Shown piece after piece: positions 1-8,030 of a stretch of 64,000 nucleotides of DNA (its first letter is position 1; the number at the start of each line of letters is the position of its first letter). Source of the stretch: Anaerolineae bacterium (GTDB taxonomy: Bacteria > Chloroflexota > Anaerolineae > Promineifilales > Promineifilaceae); the NCBI GenBank assembly GCA_020848035.1, contig JADLAX010000078.1, positions 1-64,000 of the forward strand. The letters run 5' to 3'. The notes under the pieces were generated by a model that did no database searches, was not told where the DNA came from, and saw nothing but the letters and a program-made list of their open reading frames with translations. A program made the position numbers and the translations under genes.

Positions 1-1257
1 ACCGTAGGACGCGGCACTTTTGTGAGTACGGCCGTACAACACCTCAGCCTGCAACCTACCGTCGGCCAATTCCTCACCCCAGACAGCGCCATCAACGATA
101 TGCTGGCCATCAACCAGGTCATCGGCGTGCGCTCCATGGCCATGGCCCACGCCGACCCGGCGCTGTTTCCCACCGACCTGTTTTGGGGGCAAATGGAACG
201 ATTGCGCCCAGAGGCCAACCAGCTGTTTAGCTACGGCCCCATCCAGGGCGACGCCGCCCTGCGGGTGGCCATCGCCCAGATGCTGCACGAAGACGGCATC
301 GTCGCCGCGCCCGACGACATTCTCATCACCTCGGGAGCGATGCAGTCGATTTCCCTGGCGGCGCAGGCAGTTTGCCAGCCAGGCGACGCGGTTTTGGTAG
401 AGCAGCCCACCTTTTTGGGCGTGCTCAACGTGCTCAAGGCGCAGGGATTACGGCCGTTACACCTGCCCATCCAGCCCGACGGCCCCGACCTGGCGCAGAT
501 GGAACAGCTCATCCAGACCCAGCGCCCGCGCTGCTTTTATACGGTGCCCAACTACCACAATCCCACCGGCACCACCACCAGCGCCGCCAAGCGGCAGGCC
601 ATCTACCAGCTGGCGCAGCAGCACAACCTGCTCATCATCGAAGACGACATTTACGGCAAGCTGGGCTTTTTTGGCCCGCCGCCGCCCAGCTACCGGCAGC
701 AAGACGGCGACGACCGGGTGCTTTACCTGAGCAGCTTCTCCAAAATGCTTATGCCCGGCCTGCGCGTGGGTTACCTGCTCATGCCGCCTGCCTGGCGCGA
801 CCAGCTGCTCACCCTGCGCCGCGCCACCGATTTGTGCGGCACCGGCTTGCTGCAACGGGCACTGGCCAATTTTGTCCAGGACGGCGGCCTGAAGCGGCAT
901 CTGCGGCGGGTGCTGCCCATTTACCAGGCGCGGCGGGATGCGCTGTTGACTGGTTTAAGACGGTGGATGCCAACGGCCGTTTGCTGGAGCGAGCCGCAAG
1001 GTGGCTTTAGCTGCTGGGTCAGCCTGCCCCGCTGCGCCCCGCCCGGCGTGCTGTACCATCAGGCGCTGCAAAACGGCTTCGCCTTCACCCCCGGCGAAGC
1101 GTACCTGCTGGACGACGACGGCCGCGAATATTTGCGGCTCTGCTTCGGCAACCTGGGCACCGATGGGATCGAAGCGGGTGTTAAGCTGCTTGCCACGCTC
1201 ATCCAACAGCAGCTCACCAGCGCCCCCTCCACCGGCGACTGGCTGCCCTTTGTTTAA
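1..1257 (+). CDS. MocR/PdxR-type GntR-aminotransferase regulator, 3' part (5' end outside window)
   Basis: This is a PLP-dependent aminotransferase-like domain (fold type I), probably the effector half of a MocR-family transcription factor. The frame is open from base 1. The codons before the first possible start (GTG at 22) read T-V-G-R-G-T-F-V, the usual end of a GntR winged-helix domain, so the DNA-binding part most likely lies upstream of the window. Visible motifs are NYHNPTG (substrate/PLP loop), DDIYGKL, and the PLP-lysine in SSFSKM (lysine codon 742-744). Such proteins usually sense PLP or an amino compound and control neighbouring amino-acid genes; a decarboxylase and an exporter follow. 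The alternative is a free-standing 411-residue aminotransferase starting at GTG 22, which is less likely given the upstream residues. Confidence 0.85.
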   Translation, partial: TVGRGTFVSTAVQHLSLQPTVGQFLTPDSAINDMLAINQVIGVRSMAMAHADPALFPTDLFWGQMERLRPEANQLFSYGPIQGDAALRVAIAQMLHEDGIVAAPDDILITSGAMQSISLAAQAVCQPGDAVLVEQPTFLGVLNVLKAQGLRPLHLPIQPDGPDLAQMEQLIQTQRPRCFYTVPNYHNPTGTTTSAAKRQAIYQLAQQHNLLIIEDDIYGKLGFFGPPPPSYRQQDGDDRVLYLSSFSKMLMPGLRVGYLLMPPAWRDQLLTLRRATDLCGTGLLQRALANFVQDGGLKRHLRRVLPIYQARRDALLTGLRRWMPTAVCWSEPQGGFSCWVSLPRCAPPGVLYHQALQNGFAFTPGEAYLLDDDGREYLRLCFGNLGTDGIEAGVKLLATLIQQQLTSAPSTGDWLPFV

Positions 1258-1311
1258 TTTAATAGGACGCTGATGAACGCTGATTTTTTCGCAACCAACC
1301 AGGTAGCATTA

Positions 1312-1479
1312 CTCGTTCCCGCGCTCTGCGTGGGAATGACGACCAGGACGCTCCGCGTCCCGTGCGACGCGGTTGTAGCTTAAAAAAATATTCAGGTAAG
1401 CGTTGTGGGACGATTTTGCAAATCGTCCAGGCGATTTACAAAATCGCCCTACAGCATTCCACGCTCGGCGGGGAACGAG
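1312..1479. repeat. Intergenic palindromic element, family A copy 1
   Basis: The element is bounded by inverted copies of a CTCGTTCCC-GC-type word (1312 onward, and its complement ending at 1479). Internal hairpins include a GACGCTCCGCGTCC stem and a GATTTTGCAAATC stem. A related element lies at 9750-9852. It fills the gap between the first two genes and has no coding potential; a short open frame across it is just repeat translated. Confidence 0.75.
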
Positions 1480-1536
1480 ACCTGTACAGTTTTCTGCGCT
1501 TGACCGCGTTTATCCGCGGCCCATTTTGGAGAATTT

Positions 1537-2931
1537 ATGAACCAGCAGCTTAAACACGACCAGACCCACCAGGCCGATCTGTTGGCGGCGACCTTCCAGG
1601 TGGCCAGCCAATTTTTAGAGGGGCTAGACGGCCGTCACGCGGCCGTTTTCCCCCACGACCAGTACCACCCCACCGACCTGCCCGAGGACGGCCTGGGGGC
1701 AGAAACGACCCTGGCCCAGTTCCGCCAGCGCTACGAAGACGGGCTGGCGGGCAGCGCCGGACCGCGCTACTTTGGCTTTGTCACCGGGGGCAGCACCCCC
1801 GCCGCGCTGGTGGGTGATTGGCTGGCCTCGGCCTACGACCAAAACCCGGCGGCCGACGAGGATTCCAACGCGCCGCAGGTAGAGCAGGAGGCGATTCACT
1901 GGCTGCGCCAGCTTTTTGGCCTGCCCGCTGACTTTGTGGGCACCTTCGTCAGCGGTGCCACGATTAGCAATTTTGTGGGATTGGCCCAGGCGCGTGAGTG
2001 GATGGGGCGGCAGCAGGGCATCAACGTAGCCGAGGATGGGCTGTGGGCGGTACGGCCGTTTCCCATCCTCGCCGCCACGCCCCATTCCAGCGCCAAAAAA
2101 GCGCTGGCCATGCTGGGCCTGGGTCGCCAGGCGATCACCCCCGTGCCCACGCTGCCCAACCGGGAAGCGATGGACGTGGCCGCCCTGGCCGAGATTTTGG
2201 CCACGCTGGACCAGCCCGCCGTGGTCATTGCCAGCGGCGGCACTGTGAATACCGTTGATTTTGACGATTTGCAGGCCATTGCCGCGCTCAAGCAAACGCA
2301 CAACTTCTGGCTGCACCTGGACGCCGCCTTTGGTGGTTTTGCCGCCTGCTCGCCCCAGTTTGCCCACCTGCTCACCGGGCAGGCCGCCGCCGATTCCATC
2401 ACCATCGACGCCCACAAATGGCTCAATGTGCCGTACGATTCGGCGATGACCTTCACCCGCCATCCCGAATTGCAGCTGGCGGCGTTTCAAAATTCGGCCG
2501 TTTACCTGGGCGACGTCAACGAAAATCCCAGCCTGGTGCACTGGACACCGCAAAATTCGCGTCGCTTCCGCGCCCTGCCTGCCTGGATGACCTTGCTGGC
2601 CTACGGCCGTTCCGGCTACCAGGACATCGTCGAGCGCAACTGCGCCCAGGCCCGCTGGCTGGGCGAACAAATTGTCCAGTCGGACCAGTTCCGCCTGCTG
2701 GCCCCGGTGCGGCTCAACTGCGTCTGTTTCACCCCGGCCAGCAACCCCAGCCTGGCAGAAATCCAGGCATTTTTGGCGAAAGTGCGGGACGACGGCCGTG
2801 TCTACCTGACCCAAACCGTCTACCAGGGCCAACCGGCCATTCGCGCCGCCTTTTCCAACTGGCAGACTGAGCAGCGGGATGTGGAAATTTGTTGGCAGGC
2901 GCTAAGCGAGTTGTTGGAGAGTGGAGATTAG
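1537..2931 (+). CDS. PLP-dependent (aromatic/diaminobutyrate-type) amino acid decarboxylase
   Basis: This is a group II pyridoxal-dependent decarboxylase of 464 residues, the usual family length. The PLP-binding lysine is in ITIDAHKWLN (about residue 295), and the conserved HLDAAFGGF segment (His and Asp for the cofactor ring) precedes it. N-terminal FGFVTGGSTPAAL and FVSGATISNF match the substrate and phosphate-binding segments of this family. The start ATG is preceded by TTGGAG at about 8 nt. The family includes aromatic-amino-acid, glutamate and 2,4-diaminobutyrate decarboxylases, and the substrate cannot be fixed from sequence alone. It lies downstream of a MocR-type regulator and upstream of azlCD, so a role in amino-acid or amine turnover is inferred. 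Confidence 0.88.
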   Translation: MNQQLKHDQTHQADLLAATFQVASQFLEGLDGRHAAVFPHDQYHPTDLPEDGLGAETTLAQFRQRYEDGLAGSAGPRYFGFVTGGSTPAALVGDWLASAYDQNPAADEDSNAPQVEQEAIHWLRQLFGLPADFVGTFVSGATISNFVGLAQAREWMGRQQGINVAEDGLWAVRPFPILAATPHSSAKKALAMLGLGRQAITPVPTLPNREAMDVAALAEILATLDQPAVVIASGGTVNTVDFDDLQAIAALKQTHNFWLHLDAAFGGFAACSPQFAHLLTGQAAADSITIDAHKWLNVPYDSAMTFTRHPELQLAAFQNSAVYLGDVNENPSLVHWTPQNSRRFRALPAWMTLLAYGRSGYQDIVERNCAQARWLGEQIVQSDQFRLLAPVRLNCVCFTPASNPSLAEIQAFLAKVRDDGRVYLTQTVYQGQPAIRAAFSNWQTEQRDVEICWQALSELLESGD

Positions 2932-2976
2932 AGATTGGAGATTGGAGACTCGCTCTATCTCCAATCTCTAATCTCC
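2922..2976. repeat. Inverted word repeat overlapping the end of the decarboxylase gene
   Basis: Copies of GGAGATTAGAGATTGGAGA face their complement TCTCCAATCTCTAATCTCC. The hairpin begins inside the last codons of the decarboxylase and ends directly before the azlC start, so an over-extended azlC frame reads through it. Confidence 0.8.
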
Positions 2977-2978
2977 TC

Positions 2979-3713
2979 ATGAGAATTATGTTAACTAAAG
3001 CGAGAACCCTTTCTCCCCCCACAACGGCCTTCTGGCAAGGCATCAAAGCCGAGCTGCCCATCACCATTGGCGTCATTCCGTTTGGCCTGATCTATGGCGT
3101 GCTGGGGCTGTCTGCCGGGCTGACGCCGCTGCAAGCCCAGGCGATGTCGTCAATTGTGTTTGCCGGATCGGCCCAATTTCTGGGGGCGCAGCTAATTGGC
3201 GTGGGCACACCGCTGCCCGTCTTGTGGCTGACGACGTTTATTGTGAACCTGCGCCACGTGCTGTACAGCACCGCGCTGGGGCCAGACGTGCAGCATCTGT
3301 CGCGCACCTGGCGCTGGCTGCTGGCCTATCTGCTCACCGACGAGGCGTATGCGGCAACGGCCGTTCACTACGGCAACCACCAAATCCCACTGGCGCACAA
3401 ACATTATTTCTGGCTGGGCGCCGGTTTGACGTTGTGGGGCGTGTGGCAGGCGAGTACGGCCGTTGGCATCCTGCTCGGCACCCAGGTGCCACCGGAATGG
3501 GGGCTAGATTTTACCCTGGCGCTCACCTTCATCGGCATCGTCGTGCCCAGCTTGAAGGACCGGCCCAACACGATGGCCGCGCTGACCGCCGGAGTGGTCG
3601 CCGTGCTGGCCTTTAACCTGCCGTACAAACTCGGTCTCATGCTGGCCACGCTCAGCGGCATCGCCGTCGGCGTCTGGCTGGAAAACCGGAAAGGGAAAAT
3701 GGGACGCGGATGA
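2979..3713 (+). CDS. azlC: AzlC-family branched-chain amino acid exporter, large subunit
   Basis: This is the multi-pass membrane subunit of the AzlCD two-component amino-acid exporter (LIV-E family), which expels branched-chain amino acids or related compounds. About 244 residues follow ATG 2979; a second ATG at 2988 is equally possible and neither has a strong ribosome site. The N-terminal PITIGVIPFGLIYGVL and the SIVFAGSAQFLGAQLI and NLRHVLYS segments are typical of AzlC, followed by several hydrophobic helices. An in-frame extension back to 2889 is translated hairpin sequence and was rejected. The partner azlD follows after a 170-bp gap holding a mobile-type palindrome. Confidence 0.9.
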   Translation: MRIMLTKARTLSPPTTAFWQGIKAELPITIGVIPFGLIYGVLGLSAGLTPLQAQAMSSIVFAGSAQFLGAQLIGVGTPLPVLWLTTFIVNLRHVLYSTALGPDVQHLSRTWRWLLAYLLTDEAYAATAVHYGNHQIPLAHKHYFWLGAGLTLWGVWQASTAVGILLGTQVPPEWGLDFTLALTFIGIVVPSLKDRPNTMAALTAGVVAVLAFNLPYKLGLMLATLSGIAVGVWLENRKGKMGRG

Positions 3714-3730
3714 ACGCAGATGCTTTGTAT

Positions 3731-3800
3731 TGTCATTCCCGCTCAGGCGGGAATCCACATCTATGCGGAAGAATGGATACCCGCCTACGCGGGTATGACA
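3731..3800. repeat. Intergenic palindromic element, family B copy 1
   Basis: A 70-bp hairpin element begins TGTCATTCCCGC and ends GCGGGTATGACA. A second copy with the same ends and size is at 17106-17174. It sits between azlC and azlD, where a hairpin could reduce or terminate readthrough. Similar CATTCCCGC repeats are common in unrelated bacterial genomes. Confidence 0.85.
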
Positions 3801-3883
3801 GGTAAGGAGGAATCGGGCAGCTTCAGCTGCCCGCCGTTCGCAGCCTCAGCTGCGAACTCCTCACCAAAACATGGAATTTTGAT

Positions 3884-4189
3884 ATGAATCTTTGGCTTGC
3901 AATTATCGGCATGGGCCTCATCACCTACGCCATTCGGCTGGTGCCTATCTGGCTGCTAGAGCGGACCACGATCAGTGCGGGCTGGCGGCAGGCGCTGCGT
4001 TTTGTGCCTGCGGCCGTTCTTTCCGCTATCATTTTGCCCGAGCTGTTTATGCCCGGCGGCACCTTCGATCTGTCGCTGGGCAATGCCAGGCTTTTAGCCG
4101 GTTTAGCCGCCATCCTCGTCGCCTGGCGCACCAAAAATATTTTGTGGACGCTGGCGGTGGGGATGGGGTTGTTGTGGATTCTGGGATGA
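3884..4189 (+). CDS. azlD: AzlD-family small subunit of branched-chain amino acid exporter
   Basis: This small protein of 101 residues has three to four hydrophobic helices. The start MNLWLAIIGMGLITYAIRL and the central FVPAAVLSAIILPELF match AzlD, the obligatory small partner of AzlC. The length is typical. The ATG lies 8-10 nt after a weak GGA. Together with azlC it should form an inner-membrane exporter of branched-chain or related amino acids. The 104-bp tandem repeat starts at its stop codon. Confidence 0.88.
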   Translation: MNLWLAIIGMGLITYAIRLVPIWLLERTTISAGWRQALRFVPAAVLSAIILPELFMPGGTFDLSLGNARLLAGLAAILVAWRTKNILWTLAVGMGLLWILG

Positions 4190-4345
4190 AGGGGTGAAGG
4201 GGTGACAAGGTGACCGGGTGACAAGGTGACCGGGTGACAAGGTGACCGGGTGACAAGGTGAAGGGGTGACCGGGTGAAGGGGTGAACGGGTGAATTGCTT
4301 GGCTTATATCACTTGCCACTCGCCACTCGCCACTCGCCACTCGCA
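4189..4345. repeat. Tandem GGTGACAAGGTGACC-type repeat followed by CACTCGC repeats
   Basis: From 4189 to about 4292 the 7-8 bp words GGTGACA, AGGTGACC and GGGTGA are concatenated about a dozen times. From about 4316 to 4345 CACTCGC is repeated four to five times. The array ends a few bases before the MOSC gene's ribosome site. A CACCTTGTCAC version also occurs downstream of the aminotransferase gene near 48400-48425. Confidence 0.85.
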
Positions 4346-4361
4346 AACTTTCGAGGTGAAA

Positions 4362-5102
4362 ATGATTGAAGAATTTGTAGAAGTCGGGGTTGTCAAAGAG
4401 CTGTATCGCTTCCCGGTAAAGTCCATGCGTGGCGAGGCGCTGACGCAGGCGTTTGGCACCTGGCATGGGTTTCAGGGCGATCGGCGGTATGCATTTGTGC
4501 GCTCGGAAAATCGGTCTGGGTTCCCCTGGCTGACGGGGCGGGAGATTCCGCAAATAGTGCAATTTACGCCACGGATTACCGACCCCAGCGACATAGAAAA
4601 CTCGCCAGTGGATGTGGCACTGCCCGACGGCCGTATTCTCCCCATCGGCTCAACTGAACTCAACCAGGTATTGGCCGAGGCGTACGGCAAGCCGGTCCAC
4701 CTGATCAAAATTGAGCGTGGTGCGTTTGACAGCCAGGTTATTTCGGTGATGAGCACGGCCACGGTGGCTGAACTGAGCGCGATGGTGGGAACGGCCGTAA
4801 CCGCTCGCCGCTTCCGCCAAAACATCGTCATTGAACCGTTCGACGAGCAGCCCTTTGTCGAAGAACGCTGGCTGGACAGCAGCCTGGTGTTTGGCGATGA
4901 GTCAGAGGGATTGCGCATTCGCCTCAACCGCCGCATCCAGCGCTGCGTGATGATTAACATTGATCCCGAAACGGCCGAAAAAGAGCCAACGGTGCTCAAA
5001 ACCGTGGCCCAAACGCGGCAAAACTGCGTCGGCGTCTACGGCAGCCCGGAGCGCCCGGGCATGGTCCGTGTAGGGGACGTGGTGAGGCTGGTAAGAGTGT
5101 AG
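4362..5102 (+). CDS. MOSC domain protein
   Basis: The protein has 246 residues with an N-terminal MOSC beta-barrel segment (VVKELYRFPVKSMRGEAL) and a C-terminal MOSC domain (RFRQNIVIEP; the conserved cysteine in RRIQRCVMINIDP; VGVYGSPERPGMVRVGD). MOSC proteins transfer sulfur to, or otherwise handle, the molybdenum cofactor, or act in N-hydroxylated base reduction (MARC/YcbX-like); the conserved cysteine is the proposed sulfur carrier. The start at 4362 follows GAGGTGAAA. The upstream 24 codons of the longer frame are repeat sequence. The molybdenum-dependent formate dehydrogenase in this window is a possible beneficiary, but that is inference. Confidence 0.88.
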   Translation: MIEEFVEVGVVKELYRFPVKSMRGEALTQAFGTWHGFQGDRRYAFVRSENRSGFPWLTGREIPQIVQFTPRITDPSDIENSPVDVALPDGRILPIGSTELNQVLAEAYGKPVHLIKIERGAFDSQVISVMSTATVAELSAMVGTAVTARRFRQNIVIEPFDEQPFVEERWLDSSLVFGDESEGLRIRLNRRIQRCVMINIDPETAEKEPTVLKTVAQTRQNCVGVYGSPERPGMVRVGDVVRLVRV

Positions 5103-5107
5103 CTATC

Positions 5108-5169
5108 ACCGAGGCCTGAGCCTGTCGAAGGTCGGCCTTCGACAGGCCTTCGACAGGCTCAGGCCTCGT
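5108..5169. repeat. Palindromic GAGGCCTGAGCCTGTCGAAGG element
   Basis: A perfect-looking hairpin: GAGGCCTGAGCCTGTCGAAGG faces CCTTCGACAGGCTCAGGCCTC, with an extra inner CCTTCGACAGG. It lies between the MOSC and cupin genes, and its hairpin could act as a transcription stop or an mRNA stabiliser. The word CCTTCGACAGGCTCAGG is a widespread intergenic repeat. Confidence 0.85.
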
Positions 5170-5193
5170 TCAACGACTTATAAGGAACTTACG

Positions 5194-5511
5194 ATGGAAG
5201 CATTCACAATCGAACAACTCCTTGCGAAACAAGCCGCGGGCGGCGAGCTGTACCATGAATTTTTGCGCCATCCCTCCCTGAGCCTGGGGCTGTACGTGCT
5301 GCCCGCAGGTGGCGTGGACCCGCAGCAGCCGCACAACGAGGACGAGGTGTATTACATCGTCAGCGGCCAGGGGCAGATTGATGTGGCCGACGAGACCCGG
5401 CCGGTGCAGCCGGGCAGCATCATCTTTGTGGCGGCGCACGTGCCGCACAAATTCCATTCCATCACCGAGGAACTCAAAATCCTGGTCTTTTTTGCCCCGG
5501 CGGAGACATAG
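5194..5511 (+). CDS. Small cupin-domain protein
   Basis: A single-domain cupin of 105 residues. Cupin motif 1 is in PHNEDEVYYIVSGQG (His and Glu metal ligands) and motif 2 in VPHKFHSITEEL (His). The start ATG follows AAGGAACTTACG. Proteins of this size are usually metal-binding and may be isomerases, dioxygenases or sensors; the specific activity is unknown. It is followed 30 bp later by the PhzF-like gene on the same strand, suggesting a shared transcript. Confidence 0.85.
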   Translation: MEAFTIEQLLAKQAAGGELYHEFLRHPSLSLGLYVLPAGGVDPQQPHNEDEVYYIVSGQGQIDVADETRPVQPGSIIFVAAHVPHKFHSITEELKILVFFAPAET

Positions 5512-5541
5512 GAATTTGCCACAGAGGGCACAGAGGAAAAA

Positions 5542-6429
5542 ATGCGTACCTACCCTTTTATGCAGGTTGATGCGTTTACGGAACGGCCGTTAGCCGGAAA
5601 CCCCTGCGCCATCATTTTTAATGCCGATGATTTGAGCGCCGAGCAAATGTTGGCCATCGCCAAAGAGATGAACCTGTCCGAAACTGCCTTTGTGCTCAAA
5701 TCACAGATTGCCGATGTGCGGGCGCGCTACTTCACCCCCGCCGAGGAAATTCCGCTGGCGGGCCATCCGACCATTGCCACCATTCACGCCCTCGTCGAGC
5801 GCGGCGACGTTGTGCTTCACGGTGATTACACGAAAATTTCGCTCGAATTGCAAGTCGGGCCAATCCCGATTGAACTGTACCCCGCGCCAACTGGCGTTTG
5901 CGTGGTGATGAACCAGAAGAAGCCAGAGTTTTTGGCAACGCTCTCTCCAGAAGAAGTGATGCCTCACTTTGGCCTGGAAGCGGCCGACTGCCTGCCCGAC
6001 GCCCTGCCGCAAATTGTCAGCACCGGCACACCCCAGCTGATGATCCCCGTGCGCGATTTTGCTGCGCTGCGCCGCGCCTGGCTGAACAGCGCCACCTACG
6101 CCGCTTTCCGCGACCGCGCTGGCTTTTTCAGCCCGCACCTGTTTTGCCTTCAAGGAATCACCGACCAGGGCGACACCTTCGCCCGCCATTTCGGCGTGCC
6201 GCCGGACACGATGGAAGATCCGTTTACCGGCTCGGCCACCGGCGGTATGGCGGCCTATTTATGGCACCACCGCCTGCTCAACAAACCCACCTTCACCGCT
6301 GAGCAAGGCCACTGGATGAACCGCCCCGGCCAGGCCCAGGTGGAAGTCGTCGGTCCGCCGGATGACATTAAAACGGTGAAAGTGGGCGGAACGGCCGTTA
6401 CCGTCATGATCGGCCAGCTAACCATCTAA
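5542..6429 (+). CDS. PhzF-family isomerase-like protein
   Basis: The protein has 295 residues, the normal length for the PhzF/YddE family (diaminopimelate epimerase-like fold). Motifs are FTERPLAGNPCAI, NLSETAFVL (the glutamate equivalent to the PhzF general acid-base), FTPAEEIPLAGHPTIAT and the C-terminal DPFTGSATGGMAAYL. The start follows GAGGAAAAA. Only one phenazine enzyme acts this way; most family members are of unknown substrate, and no other phenazine genes are present here. A housekeeping isomerase or epimerase role is therefore more likely than antibiotic production. Confidence 0.88.
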   Translation: MRTYPFMQVDAFTERPLAGNPCAIIFNADDLSAEQMLAIAKEMNLSETAFVLKSQIADVRARYFTPAEEIPLAGHPTIATIHALVERGDVVLHGDYTKISLELQVGPIPIELYPAPTGVCVVMNQKKPEFLATLSPEEVMPHFGLEAADCLPDALPQIVSTGTPQLMIPVRDFAALRRAWLNSATYAAFRDRAGFFSPHLFCLQGITDQGDTFARHFGVPPDTMEDPFTGSATGGMAAYLWHHRLLNKPTFTAEQGHWMNRPGQAQVEVVGPPDDIKTVKVGGTAVTVMIGQLTI

Positions 6430-6433
6430 AAAC

Positions 6434-6490
6434 TGAAGCGTGAAGCGTGAAACGTGAGAAGAATCACGTTTCACACTTCACGCATCACGC
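6434..6490. repeat. Hairpin of GTGAAACGTGA words, family C copy 1
   Basis: GAAGCGTGAAACGTGA on the left faces TCACGTTTCACACTTCACG on the right. Related hairpins built from the same words lie at 19654-19716 and 44413-44468. It ends 18 nt before the next gene's start, just upstream of the ribosome site. Confidence 0.85.
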
Positions 6491-6507
6491 AAAAATCTGG
6501 AGCAACA

Positions 6508-7068
6508 ATGAAAGAGTACACCCAACTAGCCAACACCGACGTCCGCCGCGCCGACCGCGCCGTCACCGATGAGGCATGGATTCGCACCCTGCTGCACCGC
6601 GCCCCCGTGGGCGTGCTGGCCTTCAACCAGGGCGACCAGCCGTTCCTCAACAGCAACTTGTACGTCTACGATGAGGCGGCGCACGCCATTTACATGCACA
6701 CCGCCCGCGTCGGCCGTACCCCGGCCAACCTGGCCAGCGAGACCAAAATCTGCTTCACCATTTTTGAGATGGGCCGCCTGCTGCCCGCCGACGAAGCGCT
6801 GGAGTTCAGCGTGGAGTACAGCGGGGTGACCGTGTTTGGTACGGCCGTTACCGTCGACGACCCCACCGAAGCCCAACACGGCCTCCAACTGCTGCTGGAC
6901 AAATACGCCCCCCACCTCAAACCAGACGTCCATTACCGGGGCATCACGCCAGAGGAATTGAAGCGAACGGCCGTTTACCGCCTCAACATCCACGAATGGA
7001 GCGGCAAAAAGAAGGAAGTGGCCGAGGATTTTCCGGGGGCGTTTTATTACGGGCAGGAAGAACAGTAA
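6508..7068 (+). CDS. Pyridoxamine 5'-phosphate oxidase-family flavin-binding protein
   Basis: The protein has 186 residues with a split-barrel flavin-binding fold. VGVLAFNQGDQPFLNSNLYVYD, HTARVGRTPANL and ICFTIFEMGRL match the PNPOx-like/NimA-type family, which binds FMN or F420 and reduces or protects small molecules. The start at 6508 follows CTGGAG; the earlier in-frame ATG reads through the hairpin and was rejected. True PNPOx activity is unlikely because the family's pyridoxal-phosphate residues are not evident. The precise role is unknown. Confidence 0.8.
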   Translation: MKEYTQLANTDVRRADRAVTDEAWIRTLLHRAPVGVLAFNQGDQPFLNSNLYVYDEAAHAIYMHTARVGRTPANLASETKICFTIFEMGRLLPADEALEFSVEYSGVTVFGTAVTVDDPTEAQHGLQLLLDKYAPHLKPDVHYRGITPEELKRTAVYRLNIHEWSGKKKEVAEDFPGAFYYGQEEQ

Positions 7069-7137
7069 GAAGTAAAAAGTGAAAAGTGAAAAGTGGGCGT
7101 ATACTTTTTACTTTTCACTTATCACTTTTCACTCACT
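7069..7137. repeat. Hairpin of AAGTGAAAAGTGAAA words
   Basis: AAGTAAAAAGTGAAAAGTG faces TTTTTACTTTTCACTTATC. The same word set recurs at 61740-61785. It separates the PNPOx-like gene from the Thr/Ser exporter genes. Confidence 0.8.
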
Positions 7138-7167
7138 CCCCGCAGCACTTTTCAGCCAAATCGCCAG

Positions 7168-7203
7168 TCGCCAGCCAAAAGTGAACGCGTTATAGTACGG
7201 GCA
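7168..7203 (+). promoter_or_regulatory. Candidate promoter with the -10 box six bases before the start codon (leaderless)
   Basis: A -10 box TATAGT is at 7191-7196, with TCGCCA (4 of 6 matches to TTGACA) 17 bp upstream at 7168-7173. Transcription would start at or next to the ATG at 7203, and there is no Shine-Dalgarno site. The same layout is seen before the genes starting at 17053, 47183 and 57707. Confidence 0.5.
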
Positions 7204-8030
7204 TGGAACCAACACATCCGCCGGGCATTCATCCTGAACACGACGTCAGTCATAAACGGCCGCTTGCCTACCACGAGCTGCGCGACATCATCGACCTGAG
7301 CCTGTGGGCCGGGCAGCTGCTCTTGCAGCACGGTGCCACCAGCCAGCGTGTCGAAGAGTCCGTGCACCGCATTGGCACCGGGCTGGGCTGCGACTGGCTG
7401 GACATCCTCGTGTCGCCCAACGTCATCAGCATCACTGCCACCAGCGGCTCTGAATTCCGCACCAAGCTGCGCCGCGTCGTCTCGTTGGGCGTGGACCTGG
7501 GTAAAGTCACCGCGCTCAACGACCTCAGCCGCCGCATCATCAACGGCGAGCTGGACCGCTTCCAGGCGCGCACCGAGCTGGAGCACATCGACCACATGCC
7601 GCGCAGCTACAACCGCTGGCTGGTGGTCGTCATGGTCGGGCTGGCCTGCGCCGCCTTTAGCCGCCTCTTTGGCGGCGATTGGATCATTTTTGGCATCACC
7701 TTTGCCGCCTCGGCCGTGGCGATGGTTTTGCGGCAGGAGCTGGCGCACCGTCACTTCAATCCGCTGCTGGTGGTGGTTGCCTGCGCCTTTGTGGCGGGCT
7801 GCCTGGCCAGCACCGCCGGATTATTCCACTTGAGCGATCAGCCAGAGACGGCGTTGGCTGCGGCCGTTTTGCTGCTGGTCCCCGGCGTGCCGCTCATCAA
7901 TGCGGCGCAAGACCTCATTCGCGGCCACATGATCACCGGTCTTGCCCGCGGCGTCACCGGCCTGCTTATCTCCCTGGCCATTGCCCTGGGCCTGCTGCTC
8001 GCCCTCAGCCTGACGGGGGTGACGCTGTGA
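7203..8030 (+). CDS. Threonine/serine exporter family protein, ThrE/YjjP-like subunit
   Basis: The protein has 275 residues. An N-terminal cytoplasmic domain (LSLWAGQLLLQHGATSQRVEESVHRI) is typical of ThrE/DUF1212, and several membrane helices begin near residue 140. LVPGVPLINAAQDLIRGHMITGLARG is the conserved ThrE membrane signature. It is one half of a two-subunit Thr/Ser or dicarboxylate exporter of the YjjP-YjjB type. Its stop TGA overlaps the GTG start of the next gene (GTGA), so the two are translationally coupled. Confidence 0.9.
   Translation: MEPTHPPGIHPEHDVSHKRPLAYHELRDIIDLSLWAGQLLLQHGATSQRVEESVHRIGTGLGCDWLDILVSPNVISITATSGSEFRTKLRRVVSLGVDLGKVTALNDLSRRIINGELDRFQARTELEHIDHMPRSYNRWLVVVMVGLACAAFSRLFGGDWIIFGITFAASAVAMVLRQELAHRHFNPLLVVVACAFVAGCLASTAGLFHLSDQPETALAAAVLLLVPGVPLINAAQDLIRGHMITGLARGVTGLLISLAIALGLLLALSLTGVTL

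Noticed and set aside
1624-2832. 402-codon open frame opposite the decarboxylase gene
   Set aside because: It is a GC-rich antisense shadow with no ribosome site and no recognisable family; the plus-strand gene has full PLP-enzyme motifs.
4189-4345. Coding sequence through the GGTGACA tandem repeat (an upstream start for MOSC)
   Set aside because: The repeat is low complexity, and the GAGGTG ribosome site at 4352 marks the start at 4362.
5542-6429. Phenazine biosynthesis cluster
   Set aside because: Only the PhzF-like gene is present; most PhzF-family genes are unrelated to phenazines and no other phz genes exist here.
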